Source of the DNA: Flavobacterium sp. ASW18X
GTDB lineage: Bacteria; Bacteroidota; Bacteroidia; Flavobacteriales; Flavobacteriaceae
Assembly (NCBI RefSeq): GCF_005144745.1
Contig: NZ_SWKK01000002.1
Location: 1-64,000 of the forward strand
Length of the DNA: 64,000 nucleotides
Direction: 5' to 3'
The position numbers and the translations under genes are program-made. The notes under the pieces were generated by a model. The model had not been told where the DNA came from and made no database searches. It saw only the letters and a list, made by a program, of their open reading frames with translations. The stretch's first letter is position 1, and the number at the start of each line of letters is the position of its first letter. Below are positions 18,399-28,814 of the stretch, in pieces.

Positions 18399-21300
18399 AT
18401 GCGTAACCCTTATTACATTCTGCTTTTTCTGTTTTGTTTGTCTCATTTTTTAGTTGCTCAGAACATAAAATTCAAAAGTTACACCACTCAAGATGGGCTT
18501 TCTAACAATTCTGTAACGGCCATAGCGAGTGATGAAGATGGAGGACTTTGGTTGGGCACCTATGATGGCTTAAACTATTTTGATGGCTATACATTTACAG
18601 TCTATAAGCATGATGGTGCTGATGAAAAGAGCCTTTTTGGGAATCATATTTTTACTATTGAAAGGGATAAGCAAGGACGCATATGGATATTAGATAATAG
18701 GGGACAATTGTGTAGATATATTGGCGGCGGAAATTTTAAACGTTATTCCTTTAATGATCCTGTAAAAAGCATTAGGCTTAGTAATACAGGGGATTTGCTA
18801 CTTTATTTAGACAACAAAGAGTTAGCTTTTATTAATAATGAATTTGAGCCTACCAAAGCAATTGCACTTAAAGAGGATTTTAGCTATTACAAGACACTTG
18901 TTTTAAAACAACAGCCAGATGCCCAAATTAATCAATGTGTAAAAGATAAAAAGGGTACCGTATGGATTGCTACCCGCCGTCATGGATTGTTTGTAGTAGC
19001 AAACACTTTAGCGGAAACAAAACCTACCAAGTTAGACCAGTATACGTATGACCAATATTCTAATTATAGTTTACGTAGTAACGAAGTAGAAAAACTTCAT
19101 TTAGACAATTTTGGTAACGTATGGTTAGCACAGAAAGATGGTGGGTTAAGTATGGCTTATAGAGGTTCAGAAAGTATATATTCTGTGGTCCCTCATCCTA
19201 CAAAATACAAACATTTACCTAACGAGACGGTAAGAGCTATCACTACAGATACAAAGGGTACACAATGGCTAGGCTACTATTCTAAAGGGTTGTTTTTTAA
19301 ACAGCTAACAGATAAGTGTTATCTGCCTTTTACCATAGTAGAAGCTTTAGATGATCCAGATTGGTACCGTATACGCAGCATGTTTACAGATAGCAAAGGA
19401 ACGGTTTGGGTAGGTACTTACGCAGGTATCATAAAGATATCTGATCAGGGCTATAGTTTGATAACCGCTAAAAGTCAACCGCTTTTGCCAAGCAACAGGC
19501 ATTATGGTTTTTTTGAAAACGGTTTCCAAGAATTATGGATTGCTTGTTGGGGTGGGGCTGCAAAATATAACTTAGAAACAGGGCAATTTGAAGCGTTTAA
19601 AGGAGCGGATAAATTAAAAAATTACCACATAAGGCAAATAAAGATAGTAAACAGCCTATTGGTGTTAGCAACAGAACATAACGGTATTCTGTTTTTAGAT
19701 GTCAATACAGGTAAATTAGAAGTTTTAAATGAGGCTAATGGTTTACTGGGGAATAGTACTTACTCTGTGTATTATGATACGCACCAGCAATTGTTTTGGT
19801 TCGGTTCTTTGGGTGGGGTAACGGTATACAGTCGTGAAAAAGGAGTAGTACATCGCATTACAGAAGCTAATGGCCTACCAAGTCACATGGTGTATGGTAT
19901 TTTAGATACGGAAGATTATGTATGGGTGAGTTCTACCAAAGGGTTAGCGCGTATACAAAAGGATAATTACCACGTTTTACCAATTGCAGCAGAAGAGGGT
20001 TGGCAAACAAGCGAATTTTCTGAGGGTGCTTTTTATAAAGACCCAAAGGGTATCATGTATTTTGGTGGCATTAAAGGGGTAAATTATTTTGATCCTATTG
20101 CCTATGACCATCAACAGAATCAACAAAAGGTTAAGTATACCATCAATCAACAATCACATGTGCCAGATACGCTGAGTTTAAAACACAATTCTGCTAGTTT
20201 AGAATTGACCTTTACTCCTATTGTTTTTCCTTTATCGGATAAGCAATCTTATTATTACAAAATAGAGGGCGTAGATCAAGAATGGCAATATGGAAATGGG
20301 ATTAGTAGTAAAACGTATAAAAATTTACCCGCAGGCACTTATTCTATATTGCTCAAAAACACTAAAATAGATGAACCCGTAAAATTGACGACCGTTGCTG
20401 TGGGTAAAGCCTTTTATCAAAGGGTTTGGTTTTATTTAGGAATATGCCTTTGTGTTATAGCTATAGCTATTCTGCTTGTTTTTAATAAAAATAAAAAGGC
20501 TAAAGTGCAAAAAGAACTGTTAGAACTTAAAATTGCGGAACGTACTACCCTTATACAAACCCAAAAAAAGTCTCTAGAGCAGGCTAATGCTGAGTTGGAC
20601 GTTCAAAGACAAGAGATTTTTAATCAAAAAGAAGAATTATTGCAATTACATAACAGTTTAAAGCATACTGATTTTGAGGTAGATAAGTTTAAACATTTTG
20701 TTATTTCTTCTCTACAAGAACCTTTGCAAAAAGTTTTAAATGTTTCTCAGCAATTACAAGAGTTTCCAGAATTAAAAGAAACGTTACAGCAAGAGGCTGG
20801 TAAGCTGTTAAATTTTGTGATTGAATGGGATTATTTGCAAGATGTAAAACATTTAGGGCCATTACAAGAAAATGTGGTAGAGTCCAGAGTTTTATTAGAA
20901 GATGTGTTTTCTAAAGTGAAACAAAAAGCACTTTTAGCTGCGCTGAATTATGAAAGTGAACTAAAGCTTAAGGATAGTTTAGCTGTCATAGACGCATTGC
21001 GATTGCGGTTGGCACTGCAGTACGTGTTAAACGACATATTAAAATACACAGCCCAGCATACCACACTTAAAGTAAAAATAGAAGAGCAAGAAAACCGGTT
21101 AGACTTTTCAATAATTTCAGATAGCGAATTACTGAATGCAACTTGGCCAGATATTGAAAAATATGGTAATTATTATCGAGCATTTTTGGTGTTGTGGAAA
21201 GAAATGGAGGGAACTGTTACCGTAGATTTATCGTCTAATTTTTTATTGAAATTACAGCTTCCTGTTAAAAAAGTAAGTCCAAAACATTCCTTTTCGGAAG

Positions 21301-22127
21301 CCATTAGTTATAAACATTTACAACAGAAAGATGATATTGTTAAAACGGATAAACCTACGGTTTTAATTCTTACTGGTAAAGATAAAGAAGCTGCTGTATT
21401 GCCAATGTTGCAGCAACCCAAAGCCTATACTATACTTGTAGAACATAAGGTTTCGGATGTATTATCTGCCATACAGGTGCTCAAGGTAGATTTATTGGTG
21501 CTGTATCAAGTTAGTTTCAATAAAGAATTAACAGGGTTATTATTAGATAACAAGGAGCGTATAAGTAATAATCGTATTCCTTTAGTTTACATCTCTGAGG
21601 CTATTGATCACACCCTTAATGAAAAAGCTCTGTTTTACAATCTAGATGTTGTTATTCAATTACCAGCAAAGCAAGAGTTTATCACAAAAAAACTCAGCAA
21701 ATTAATTCAACAGCGTAATAAAGCAGAATCGAACAACTTTCAAAAATCACTCTTTAAACTATTGGCAGGTGACCAAGAGATAGAATCTGCTGATGACAGA
21801 TTGCTGCGCCAGGCTTTAGATATCATAAAACAACATTTAGGACAGCCAAGTTTTAACGTAGAAGCACTTATAAAAACAATGGGGATTAGTAGGGTTAAAT
21901 GCTATAGGTTATTTAAAGAACGATTGCAAAATTCGCCCTCAGAAGTTATAACCTCCTTACGCATGCAAAAAGCAGTACTATTATTAAAGCAAGGCAAATT
22001 AAATGTATCAGAAATAAGTTTTGAATGTGGTTATGCAGATGCAAAATATTTTGGACGCTCGTTTAAAAAACAATTTGGGACAACGCCAAAAAGGTTTGTG
22101 GTGCAAGAACAAACTCTAGACTGTTAG
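18399..22127 (+). CDS. SusR-type hybrid two-component regulator (HTCS) with degenerate phosphorelay
   Basis: A 1242-residue inner-membrane regulator, probably controlling the susCD operon next to it. It has a signal peptide, a periplasmic two-component-propeller array starting TTQDGLSNNSV, a Y_Y_Y domain (about 580-660), TM (about 676-697) and a coiled coil. Then come kinase-like (about 765-980) and receiver-like (about 985-1105) regions and an AraC HTH (about 1135-1238). The catalytic residues are lost: the HisKA box reads FVISSLQEPL with Ser where His belongs; the ATPase lacks DxGxG and has Asp for the N-box Asn; the receiver starts VLILTGK without the acidic pair and has Tyr near 1035 in place of the Asp. 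Signal is probably passed by conformational change alone. Confidence 0.9.
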   Translation: MRNPYYILLFLFCLSHFLVAQNIKFKSYTTQDGLSNNSVTAIASDEDGGLWLGTYDGLNYFDGYTFTVYKHDGADEKSLFGNHIFTIERDKQGRIWILDNRGQLCRYIGGGNFKRYSFNDPVKSIRLSNTGDLLLYLDNKELAFINNEFEPTKAIALKEDFSYYKTLVLKQQPDAQINQCVKDKKGTVWIATRRHGLFVVANTLAETKPTKLDQYTYDQYSNYSLRSNEVEKLHLDNFGNVWLAQKDGGLSMAYRGSESIYSVVPHPTKYKHLPNETVRAITTDTKGTQWLGYYSKGLFFKQLTDKCYLPFTIVEALDDPDWYRIRSMFTDSKGTVWVGTYAGIIKISDQGYSLITAKSQPLLPSNRHYGFFENGFQELWIACWGGAAKYNLETGQFEAFKGADKLKNYHIRQIKIVNSLLVLATEHNGILFLDVNTGKLEVLNEANGLLGNSTYSVYYDTHQQLFWFGSLGGVTVYSREKGVVHRITEANGLPSHMVYGILDTEDYVWVSSTKGLARIQKDNYHVLPIAAEEGWQTSEFSEGAFYKDPKGIMYFGGIKGVNYFDPIAYDHQQNQQKVKYTINQQSHVPDTLSLKHNSASLELTFTPIVFPLSDKQSYYYKIEGVDQEWQYGNGISSKTYKNLPAGTYSILLKNTKIDEPVKLTTVAVGKAFYQRVWFYLGICLCVIAIAILLVFNKNKKAKVQKELLELKIAERTTLIQTQKKSLEQANAELDVQRQEIFNQKEELLQLHNSLKHTDFEVDKFKHFVISSLQEPLQKVLNVSQQLQEFPELKETLQQEAGKLLNFVIEWDYLQDVKHLGPLQENVVESRVLLEDVFSKVKQKALLAALNYESELKLKDSLAVIDALRLRLALQYVLNDILKYTAQHTTLKVKIEEQENRLDFSIISDSELLNATWPDIEKYGNYYRAFLVLWKEMEGTVTVDLSSNFLLKLQLPVKKVSPKHSFSEAISYKHLQQKDDIVKTDKPTVLILTGKDKEAAVLPMLQQPKAYTILVEHKVSDVLSAIQVLKVDLLVLYQVSFNKELTGLLLDNKERISNNRIPLVYISEAIDHTLNEKALFYNLDVVIQLPAKQEFITKKLSKLIQQRNKAESNNFQKSLFKLLAGDQEIESADDRLLRQALDIIKQHLGQPSFNVEALIKTMGISRVKCYRLFKERLQNSPSEVITSLRMQKAVLLLKQGKLNVSEISFECGYADAKYFGRSFKKQFGTTPKRFVVQEQTLDC

Positions 22128-22260
22128 CGCTAGATTACTACTAAGTTACCCCAATGTTACTGTAACTAAAGTGCACTTTTTTGAACTATTTATCATTCTT
22201 TTTGCAACCAAAGTCCACCTTATAGAAACAAAATTACCCCCTAGTGCCACCTAGCTAAAA

Positions 22261-22268
22261 TAGTTTTG
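22261..22268 (+). promoter_or_regulatory. -7 promoter element (TAGTTTTG) before susC
   Basis: TAGTTTTG matches TAnnTTTG and lies 28 bases before the susC ATG. No clear -33 TTTG at the right distance was found, as would suit an activator-dependent promoter. The remainder of the 170-base gap from 22128 shows no other convincing element. Confidence 0.4.
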
Positions 22269-22296
22269 ACCCAAACCAAAAACTCAAGTTTTTAAA

Positions 22297-25200
22297 ATGA
22301 AAAAGTTAGTACTTAGTGTAGCGTTCACCCTTGGGTGTATCCTCAGCGCTGTAAGTCAGGTTACTGTAAAAGGTACTGTAACCTCCAAAACAGACCAAAT
22401 GCCAATACCTGGCGTTTCGGTGATGTTAAAAGGTGGTGGTGCTATAGGCACCGCTACAGATTTTGATGGTAATTTTCTTGTAGAAGTACCCACCAATGAC
22501 GGAATTTTAGTTTTCTCTTTTATTGGGTACGCAGAACAAGAAGTAAATTTTAGGGGTAATTCTACCTTAGCTATAGAACTACAAGAAGCGGCGAGTGAGC
22601 TGGACGAAGTTGTCCTTATTGGCTATGGTACCACTAAAAAAGGAGATTTAACCTCTGCAATTTCTACAGTAGAAAATATAGAAAACATAAGTTCTAGGCC
22701 AGTAGCAAACCTTAACGATTTTCTACAAGGTAATGTGCCTGGTGTTACCGTTTTGCAACAAGGTGGGGATCCTACTAGCGGTAGTAATGTTGTTATCCGT
22801 GGTTTGGGCTCTTTTGCTAGCGAAAGCCCCTTAACCGTAGTAGATGGTGTTCCCTATTATGGACCTGCTATAAACCCTAATGACATCGCCTCAGTTTCTG
22901 TACTAAAAGATGCTTCTGCCGCTGCTATCTATGGTGCGCAAGCAGCGTCTGGCGTAATTGTAATACAGACTAAAAAGGGTAAGATTGGGAAACCAAGGGT
23001 AAGCATAGATTATTACGGTGGTATACAAGAAGCAATGAATTTGCCTACGCCATTAGCAGCACAACAGCAAGCAGAGGTGTATAACCTAGCGGCAGATAAC
23101 GCAGGTTCTCCAAGACAGTCAGCACATGATGCTGCCCAAAATCCTTACGGACAAGTTAACCGAACTAATTGGGTAGATGCCATCTTTAGGGCAGCAAGCA
23201 TACAAAGTGTAAACGCTAGCATCAGTGGTGCTGGTGAAAATGCTAATTATCTCACTTCTTTTAATTATTTTGATAAAGAAGGTTTGTTAGAAGGAACTTC
23301 TTCTGATAGGTATAGTTTTAGAGTTAAATCTGATTTTAATTTAAGTGATAAAATCACGGTTGGGGAAAATGTATATTTCTCTCGTACAGAAGCTTTAGGT
23401 ACCAATACGGACAATCCGTATTCTGGAACTATTATTAATGCGGTTTATATGCCATCAGCGGCACCTACACGTTATGAAGACGGTAGTTTTGCTGGTGTTG
23501 TTCCAGAAAGCCTGTCACAATTTGCAGGTGCTTATGGGGATGTTTATAACCCTTTAGCCTTGTTGCTAAGACCTACGGTTTCTGCGCCAACAAATTTTTT
23601 AAATGCCAATGTATACGGTACTTATGACGTTATAAAAGGGTTAACCTTGAGGTCTAGCTACGCATATAGTTACACGCAATCAGATTTTAAAAGATTTCAA
23701 CCAAGAGTGCCAGAATTGGGACGTTCTAATCCAAACAATTTTTTAGAACAGTCTAATAGGCAAACCAACAGATGGGTTTGGGACAATCAATTGTCTTACA
23801 AACAAACTTTTGGTGGGCATTCCATAGATTTAACAGCTATATATTCTGCCCAGCATACAGATGCAGAATATGTTTGGTTACGTGGCGATGGGTTTAGTAG
23901 TGAAGAACCTTTTAATCAATTTATTGCAAACGCAAGTATCATAAGAAATCCAGAATCTAGCGTTTTTGAAGACCGTTTGACTTCTGCTATTGGTAGAGCC
24001 ATGTATAATTTTAAAGATAGGTATTATTTATCTGGTAGTATAAGAAGGGATAAAACGTCTAGGTTAGCGGTAGAGAATCAATCAGATAACTTTCCCTCCG
24101 TTTCTGCAGGTTGGCGTGTTTCTAAGGAGCCGTTCTTTAAGGTTAACGCCATAAACGATTTAAAGTTCAGAGGTTCTTGGGGACAAATCGGTAATATTAA
24201 CTCCGTTGGTTATTACTCTTTTGATGTACCGCTAAACACTACCGTAGTTACCTTGGGTGAGGATGCTTCTAGAGATGACCGTGGTGCTTTTGTAGGCAAA
24301 CAATCCAATCCAAATTTAAATTGGGAAGTGTCAGAGTCTATTAACTTAGGTATGGATGCCACCTTGTTTAACAATACCCTTAGTTTAACGTTTGATTATT
24401 TTGAGAAAACTACTAAGGGAATGATTTTACCTGGCCTAGAAGATTTAAATCAGGGAACAAAAGCTGCAGATGTTAATGGTGGAGAAGTAAAGAATACAGG
24501 TTTTGAAATTGCAGCAACCTATACCAAAGATTTAGGAGATTTTAGATTTGCAGTAAACGGTAACATTAGTGTTTTAGATAACGAGTTGGTAAATCTAGAT
24601 GGTTACAACAGCAGCGGCATCGACTTTATAGCACATTCAGATAATGTAAGAAATGTTTTAAGGCCTTACCGTTCAGAGGTAGGTAGGTCGCTGTACTCTG
24701 TATATGTGGTGCCACAGTTAGGTATTTTTCAAAGTCAGGCAGAAATAGATGCGTATACCAAAGATGGTAACCTAATACAGCCCAATGCACAGCCAGGAGA
24801 TTTTAAGTTTGCAGATGCGAATGACGATGGAAAAATAGATGAAGCAGACAAAGTTTTTTATGAGAGTTATCAACCAGACTTTACATATAACCTAGGGTTA
24901 AACTTAGCCTATAAAAACTTTGATGTTTCCATGTTGTTTCAAGGCGTTTCTGGCGTAGATGTTTTTAATGGGTATAAGTACACTACCTACAATGCTTCTT
25001 TAACAGGTTATAACTTAGATAACCGTGTATTAAACGCATGGACACCTCAAAATACAACTTCAAACATTCCAAGATTGTCTACTAAGGATGACAACAGAAA
25101 CTTTGGTTTAGCGTCTAGTTGGTATTTAGAAGATGCGTCTTATTTAAGAATGAAGAATATTACAGTGGGCTATAATGTAGATAGTCATATTATGAATAAA

Positions 25201-25362
25201 CTTTTAGAAGGTTCTTCATTACGTATCTATATATCTGCAGAGAATTTGTTTACGCTTACAGATTATTCTGGTTTAGATCCTGAAGTAGGTGGTAAAGGGT
25301 TAGATATTGCCAAGTATCCATTGTCTAGAACCGTTACTGGTGGTTTATCTCTTAAGCTTTAA
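22297..25362 (+). CDS. SusC-family TonB-dependent outer membrane transporter (locus 1)
   Basis: A 1021-residue TonB-linked outer-membrane importer. It has a signal peptide (MKKLVLSVAFTLGCILSAVSQ), a carboxypeptidase-regulatory-like N-terminal domain (about 22-100), a plug domain with the SusC signature LDEVVLIGYGTTKKGDLT and VIRGLGSF, and a 22-strand barrel ending in SRTVTGGLSLKL. It is followed 20 bases later by susD. The substrate is unknown. The linked secreted phosphodiesterase-like/alkaline phosphatase and the unusual HTCS suggest a phosphorylated organic compound. Confidence 0.94.
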   Translation: MKKLVLSVAFTLGCILSAVSQVTVKGTVTSKTDQMPIPGVSVMLKGGGAIGTATDFDGNFLVEVPTNDGILVFSFIGYAEQEVNFRGNSTLAIELQEAASELDEVVLIGYGTTKKGDLTSAISTVENIENISSRPVANLNDFLQGNVPGVTVLQQGGDPTSGSNVVIRGLGSFASESPLTVVDGVPYYGPAINPNDIASVSVLKDASAAAIYGAQAASGVIVIQTKKGKIGKPRVSIDYYGGIQEAMNLPTPLAAQQQAEVYNLAADNAGSPRQSAHDAAQNPYGQVNRTNWVDAIFRAASIQSVNASISGAGENANYLTSFNYFDKEGLLEGTSSDRYSFRVKSDFNLSDKITVGENVYFSRTEALGTNTDNPYSGTIINAVYMPSAAPTRYEDGSFAGVVPESLSQFAGAYGDVYNPLALLLRPTVSAPTNFLNANVYGTYDVIKGLTLRSSYAYSYTQSDFKRFQPRVPELGRSNPNNFLEQSNRQTNRWVWDNQLSYKQTFGGHSIDLTAIYSAQHTDAEYVWLRGDGFSSEEPFNQFIANASIIRNPESSVFEDRLTSAIGRAMYNFKDRYYLSGSIRRDKTSRLAVENQSDNFPSVSAGWRVSKEPFFKVNAINDLKFRGSWGQIGNINSVGYYSFDVPLNTTVVTLGEDASRDDRGAFVGKQSNPNLNWEVSESINLGMDATLFNNTLSLTFDYFEKTTKGMILPGLEDLNQGTKAADVNGGEVKNTGFEIAATYTKDLGDFRFAVNGNISVLDNELVNLDGYNSSGIDFIAHSDNVRNVLRPYRSEVGRSLYSVYVVPQLGIFQSQAEIDAYTKDGNLIQPNAQPGDFKFADANDDGKIDEADKVFYESYQPDFTYNLGLNLAYKNFDVSMLFQGVSGVDVFNGYKYTTYNASLTGYNLDNRVLNAWTPQNTTSNIPRLSTKDDNRNFGLASSWYLEDASYLRMKNITVGYNVDSHIMNKLLEGSSLRIYISAENLFTLTDYSGLDPEVGGKGLDIAKYPLSRTVTGGLSLKL

Positions 25363-25382
25363 TAAAAAAAATAGTGTTGAAA

Positions 25383-26972
25383 ATGAAAACAATACAAATA
25401 AAAAAATCAATTGTAGCCCTTACCACAATCGGGGCATTATTTACGGCTTGTTCAGAAGAATTTACACAGCTAGACCCTATTGGGAGTACGTCCTATGCTA
25501 ATTTTTATAAGTCAGACCAAGATGCACAAGAGGCTGTAAATAGTATGTACGCTTATATGACAGACCAAGAAATGTTCTCTAGAGGTTTTTTCTGGTACAT
25601 CAATGCTTCTGATGATATGGTAACCGGTCGTATAAAGGCAGCAGCAGATAATATTAAAAGTTTTAATATCACTGGTGGCGAAGGTGGCTATACGTCTACC
25701 TGTTACCCAAAAAGTTATCAGGTAATCCGCAGAGCTAATGATGTTATTTTAAACATTCCAGAGATGGAAATTTCTCAAGAAAAGAAAGACCAATATTTAG
25801 GAGAAGCTTATTTTATGCGTGCTTTTAGTTATTTCTGGGTAGCGCACACCTATGGCGATAACGGTCCAAACGGCGGTGTTCCTATCGTTACGGAAGAAAA
25901 TATGAACGAGCCTGCTGGTAGTTACCAAAGACCAGAAAGTGTAGTGGCCAATTATGCCCAGATTGTCGCAGATTTAGAAAAAGCGGCCGCACTATTACCT
26001 TTATTTACTGATTACGCATCAGAAGATTATGGAAGGCCTCATAAGGATGCTGCGTATGCCTACATGGCTAAAACCAACTTGTATTGGGCGCAATATGATG
26101 CCTCTAGATATGCAGAAGTAGTTAAATATGCAGATATGGTTACAAATTCTGGGTCTGGAAGAGCGTTGATAAATACTGGGAACCCTGCTAAAGATTACAG
26201 GGAATTGCATAGCCATTTAAACAATTGGACGAGTGAGTATATCTGGTCTGTTAATTCTGGGGTAGACCAAGGCAGTATACTTTCCGGAGTTATGCTAGAG
26301 AACAAAGGTTGGGGTAAATATAATGGTTGGGGTTATTATACACCATCAGAAAGTTTGTTTAATGAGTTTGAGGCAGATGATGCCAGAAAAGCAATCACAA
26401 TTTTAAGCTTTGGAGACACTTTTACATATTTTGGAGAGGAGCGTAGATACCAGTCAGAGAATTCTTTGTCGGGCTTTCAGTTTAATAAATATATGTACGA
26501 ATTTCAGTTTGAAGACCCAATAGGCACCTACATCAATAGCAACGGAGACAACCCTTCTACGGTTTACAATGTGCCTTTAATGCGGTATGCAGAAGTGTTA
26601 TTGATGAAAGCCGAAGCATTAATCATGGACGGGAAAAATGGTGATGAACCTTTAAATACCGTAAGAGAAAGAGCTGGCTTAGCTCCAATTTCTAACGCTA
26701 CTATAGAAGATATAAAGCATGAAAGACGGGTGGAATTAGCGGGCGAATTTGCTAATAGACATTTTGATTTAATACGATGGGGAGATGCGCAAGACGCATA
26801 CACCCAACCTATTTATGGTAGAATTTATACGGACCGTTCTAATCCAGATTCTGATTACACGTTGGAAGAAGTATGGCCAGCCAGAAATTTTGATGCCAGT
26901 TATATGCATGTGTGGCCTATACCAGAAACTGTGATTGAGTCTTCTGGAATACCGCAAAACATAGGGTGGTAG
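25383..26972 (+). CDS. SusD-family outer membrane lipoprotein (locus 1)
   Basis: A surface-exposed SusD/RagB lipoprotein of 529 residues that forms the lid of the SusC transporter. The lipobox is LFTAC (Cys at residue 23), followed by SEEFTQLDP. TPR-like helices include the GEAYFMRAFSYFWVAHTYGDNGPNGGVPIVTE block (about 140-170), and the C-terminal RHFDLIRWGDA signature is present. I chose the ATG at 25383 over an in-frame GTG at 25374 because it directly begins a normal lipoprotein signal. The gene is in one operon with susC and ends before a strong terminator at 26997. Confidence 0.93.
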   Translation: MKTIQIKKSIVALTTIGALFTACSEEFTQLDPIGSTSYANFYKSDQDAQEAVNSMYAYMTDQEMFSRGFFWYINASDDMVTGRIKAAADNIKSFNITGGEGGYTSTCYPKSYQVIRRANDVILNIPEMEISQEKKDQYLGEAYFMRAFSYFWVAHTYGDNGPNGGVPIVTEENMNEPAGSYQRPESVVANYAQIVADLEKAAALLPLFTDYASEDYGRPHKDAAYAYMAKTNLYWAQYDASRYAEVVKYADMVTNSGSGRALINTGNPAKDYRELHSHLNNWTSEYIWSVNSGVDQGSILSGVMLENKGWGKYNGWGYYTPSESLFNEFEADDARKAITILSFGDTFTYFGEERRYQSENSLSGFQFNKYMYEFQFEDPIGTYINSNGDNPSTVYNVPLMRYAEVLLMKAEALIMDGKNGDEPLNTVRERAGLAPISNATIEDIKHERRVELAGEFANRHFDLIRWGDAQDAYTQPIYGRIYTDRSNPDSDYTLEEVWPARNFDASYMHVWPIPETVIESSGIPQNIGW

Positions 26973-26996
26973 TTTGTAGTTAGTTTTCAGTTAGCA

Positions 26997-27030
26997 AAAA
27001 GGTGCTGATTGGTTTCAGCACCTTTTTTAA
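26997..27030 (+). terminator. rho-independent terminator after susD
   Basis: AGGTGCTGA (27001-27009) and TCAGCACCT (27016-27024) form a 9-bp perfect stem with loop TTGGTT, flanked by an A-run and followed by six T. It ends the susCD transcript, so the phosphatase gene at 27041 either relies on read-through or has its own promoter within this gap. Confidence 0.85.
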
Positions 27031-27040
27031 ATTTTAGTAC

Positions 27041-28807
27041 ATGTATAAAATTATTTTCTTTTTACTTAATCTTACCTTATTCTATTCCTTTGCTCAAGAC
27101 CATAATGCAAATCTACTAATACATTCGCATAACGACTATTTACAACCAATTCCTTTCTGGACTGCTCTGAGTGCAGGTGCTCATGTGGTAGAAGCAGATG
27201 TATTTGTGCATAATAACACATTAAAAGTTGCACATACCAAAGACGAAATAGGGAATTTAACTCTAATAAAAGGCTATCTAGAGCCAATGAAAGTAGCAGC
27301 CCAAAAGGGATACTTTAAAGAACCTTTTGTATTAATGATAGACGTTAAGGAGCAGCCCTATAAAACATTGAAAGTATTGCTAAAGGAGTTAAAATCGTTT
27401 AAAACTTTAACGGATAATAAAAACATACAATTCTTAATCTCTGGTAAGCGTCCCAAACCAGAAGATTTTAATGCCTATCCTGCTTATGTACAGTTTGATT
27501 GGCAAGAACTTGATACACCTTTAAGTCCGCAACAACTTAAAAAAGTAGGCATGGTCAGCGTAGGGTTTAAAGAGTATTCGGTTTGGAATGGCAAAGGCAG
27601 ACTTACACATGAGGATGAGCATGTTGTAAAAGAGGTGATTATTAAAGCTAAAAAATTAGGAAAACCATTTAGGTTTTGGGGTACTCCAGATAATAAAACG
27701 GCATGGTTAGAATTTCAAAAGATAGGAGTAGAGGTAATCAATACAGATAATCCCTACCAATGTGTAGCCTTTTTTAAAAAATTAGCAAAGCATACCTATC
27801 ACCCTAGACCAGTACAAAAGGTGTACCAACCAACTTTTAAACCAGATAACCATAAAGTAGCTGCAAAAAATATCATTTTAATGATAGGAGATGGTATGGG
27901 TAACACCCAAGTATCTTCGGCTGCCCTAGCCAACAGAGGAAATTTGAGCTTAACCCAATTAAAGCAAACCGGTCTTGTAAAAACCTCTAGTGCAGACGCT
28001 TTGTGTACAGATTCTGCTGCTGGTGGCACTGCCATGGCAACAGGGCACAAGACCAATAATCGCTATATTGGTAAATCTACAGAAGCAGAAAACTTACCTA
28101 GCATTGCAGAGATTTTGCAAAATCAGCAGTTTAAAACAGGCATTATTACTACAGATGAACTTGTAGGAGCCACACCAGCCTCATTTTATGCACATCAGAA
28201 GGATAGGGGTATGCAGAAAGAAATTGCTCAAGATTTTATCAAAAGTGAATTAGATTGGACCGCAGGCGGTGGGGAAAAACATTTTAAATTCACCAATCAT
28301 GGTGGCGAGCAATTTAACCCAGAACGCAAAAAAAAAGTAAGTGTATTTTTTTCAGAAGGTGGCGTTAAAGCTGTAAAAGAAGGTAGAGGGCCACTTTTAG
28401 CTACTACTACAAAGGACGCACTTTCTTATCTTTCTAAAGATTCAAAACCTTTCTTTATAATGGTAGAAGCAGCCAAAATAGATAGTTATGGTCATGGTAA
28501 TGATATAACCGGTGTAATTACAGAAACCTTGGATTTTGATTTGGCTATTGCAGAAGCATTAAAATTCGCAGATAGTAATAAGGAGACCTTAGTCATCATC
28601 ACTGCAGATCATGAAACAGGTGGTTTAGATATCATTGGCGGAGATGTAGCTACGGGAGAGATAATGGTAGATTTTGCTAGCGATGACCACACTGCTGCTA
28701 TGGTGCCTTTATTTGCCTATGGGCCAAGGTCTGGTCTGTTCTCTGGTGTCTATGAAAACACAGAAATTTTTCATAAAATCTTACAAGCATTGAAAATCGC
28801 TAATTAA
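27041..28807 (+). CDS. secreted PI-PLC-like/alkaline phosphatase fusion
   Basis: A 588-residue exported phosphatase with two domains. After a signal peptide (MYKIIFFLLNLTLFYSFAQ), residues about 20-250 resemble a phosphodiesterase TIM barrel of the PI-PLC/glycerophosphodiesterase kind: LIHSHNDYLQ has the active-site His pair region and HVVEADVFVH the acidic residue. Residues about 275-585 are an alkaline phosphatase: NIILMIGDGMG binds metal, the Ser nucleophile is in TDSAAGGTAMATGH, and ITADHETGGLD is present near the end. The order would let one enzyme cut a phosphodiester and then release phosphate. It is probably periplasmic or on the surface and works with the SusCD pair upstream. The phosphatase half is certain; activity of the first half is likely but unproven. 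Confidence 0.9.
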   Translation: MYKIIFFLLNLTLFYSFAQDHNANLLIHSHNDYLQPIPFWTALSAGAHVVEADVFVHNNTLKVAHTKDEIGNLTLIKGYLEPMKVAAQKGYFKEPFVLMIDVKEQPYKTLKVLLKELKSFKTLTDNKNIQFLISGKRPKPEDFNAYPAYVQFDWQELDTPLSPQQLKKVGMVSVGFKEYSVWNGKGRLTHEDEHVVKEVIIKAKKLGKPFRFWGTPDNKTAWLEFQKIGVEVINTDNPYQCVAFFKKLAKHTYHPRPVQKVYQPTFKPDNHKVAAKNIILMIGDGMGNTQVSSAALANRGNLSLTQLKQTGLVKTSSADALCTDSAAGGTAMATGHKTNNRYIGKSTEAENLPSIAEILQNQQFKTGIITTDELVGATPASFYAHQKDRGMQKEIAQDFIKSELDWTAGGGEKHFKFTNHGGEQFNPERKKKVSVFFSEGGVKAVKEGRGPLLATTTKDALSYLSKDSKPFFIMVEAAKIDSYGHGNDITGVITETLDFDLAIAEALKFADSNKETLVIITADHETGGLDIIGGDVATGEIMVDFASDDHTAAMVPLFAYGPRSGLFSGVYENTEIFHKILQALKIAN

Positions 28808-28814
28808 GTGTAGG

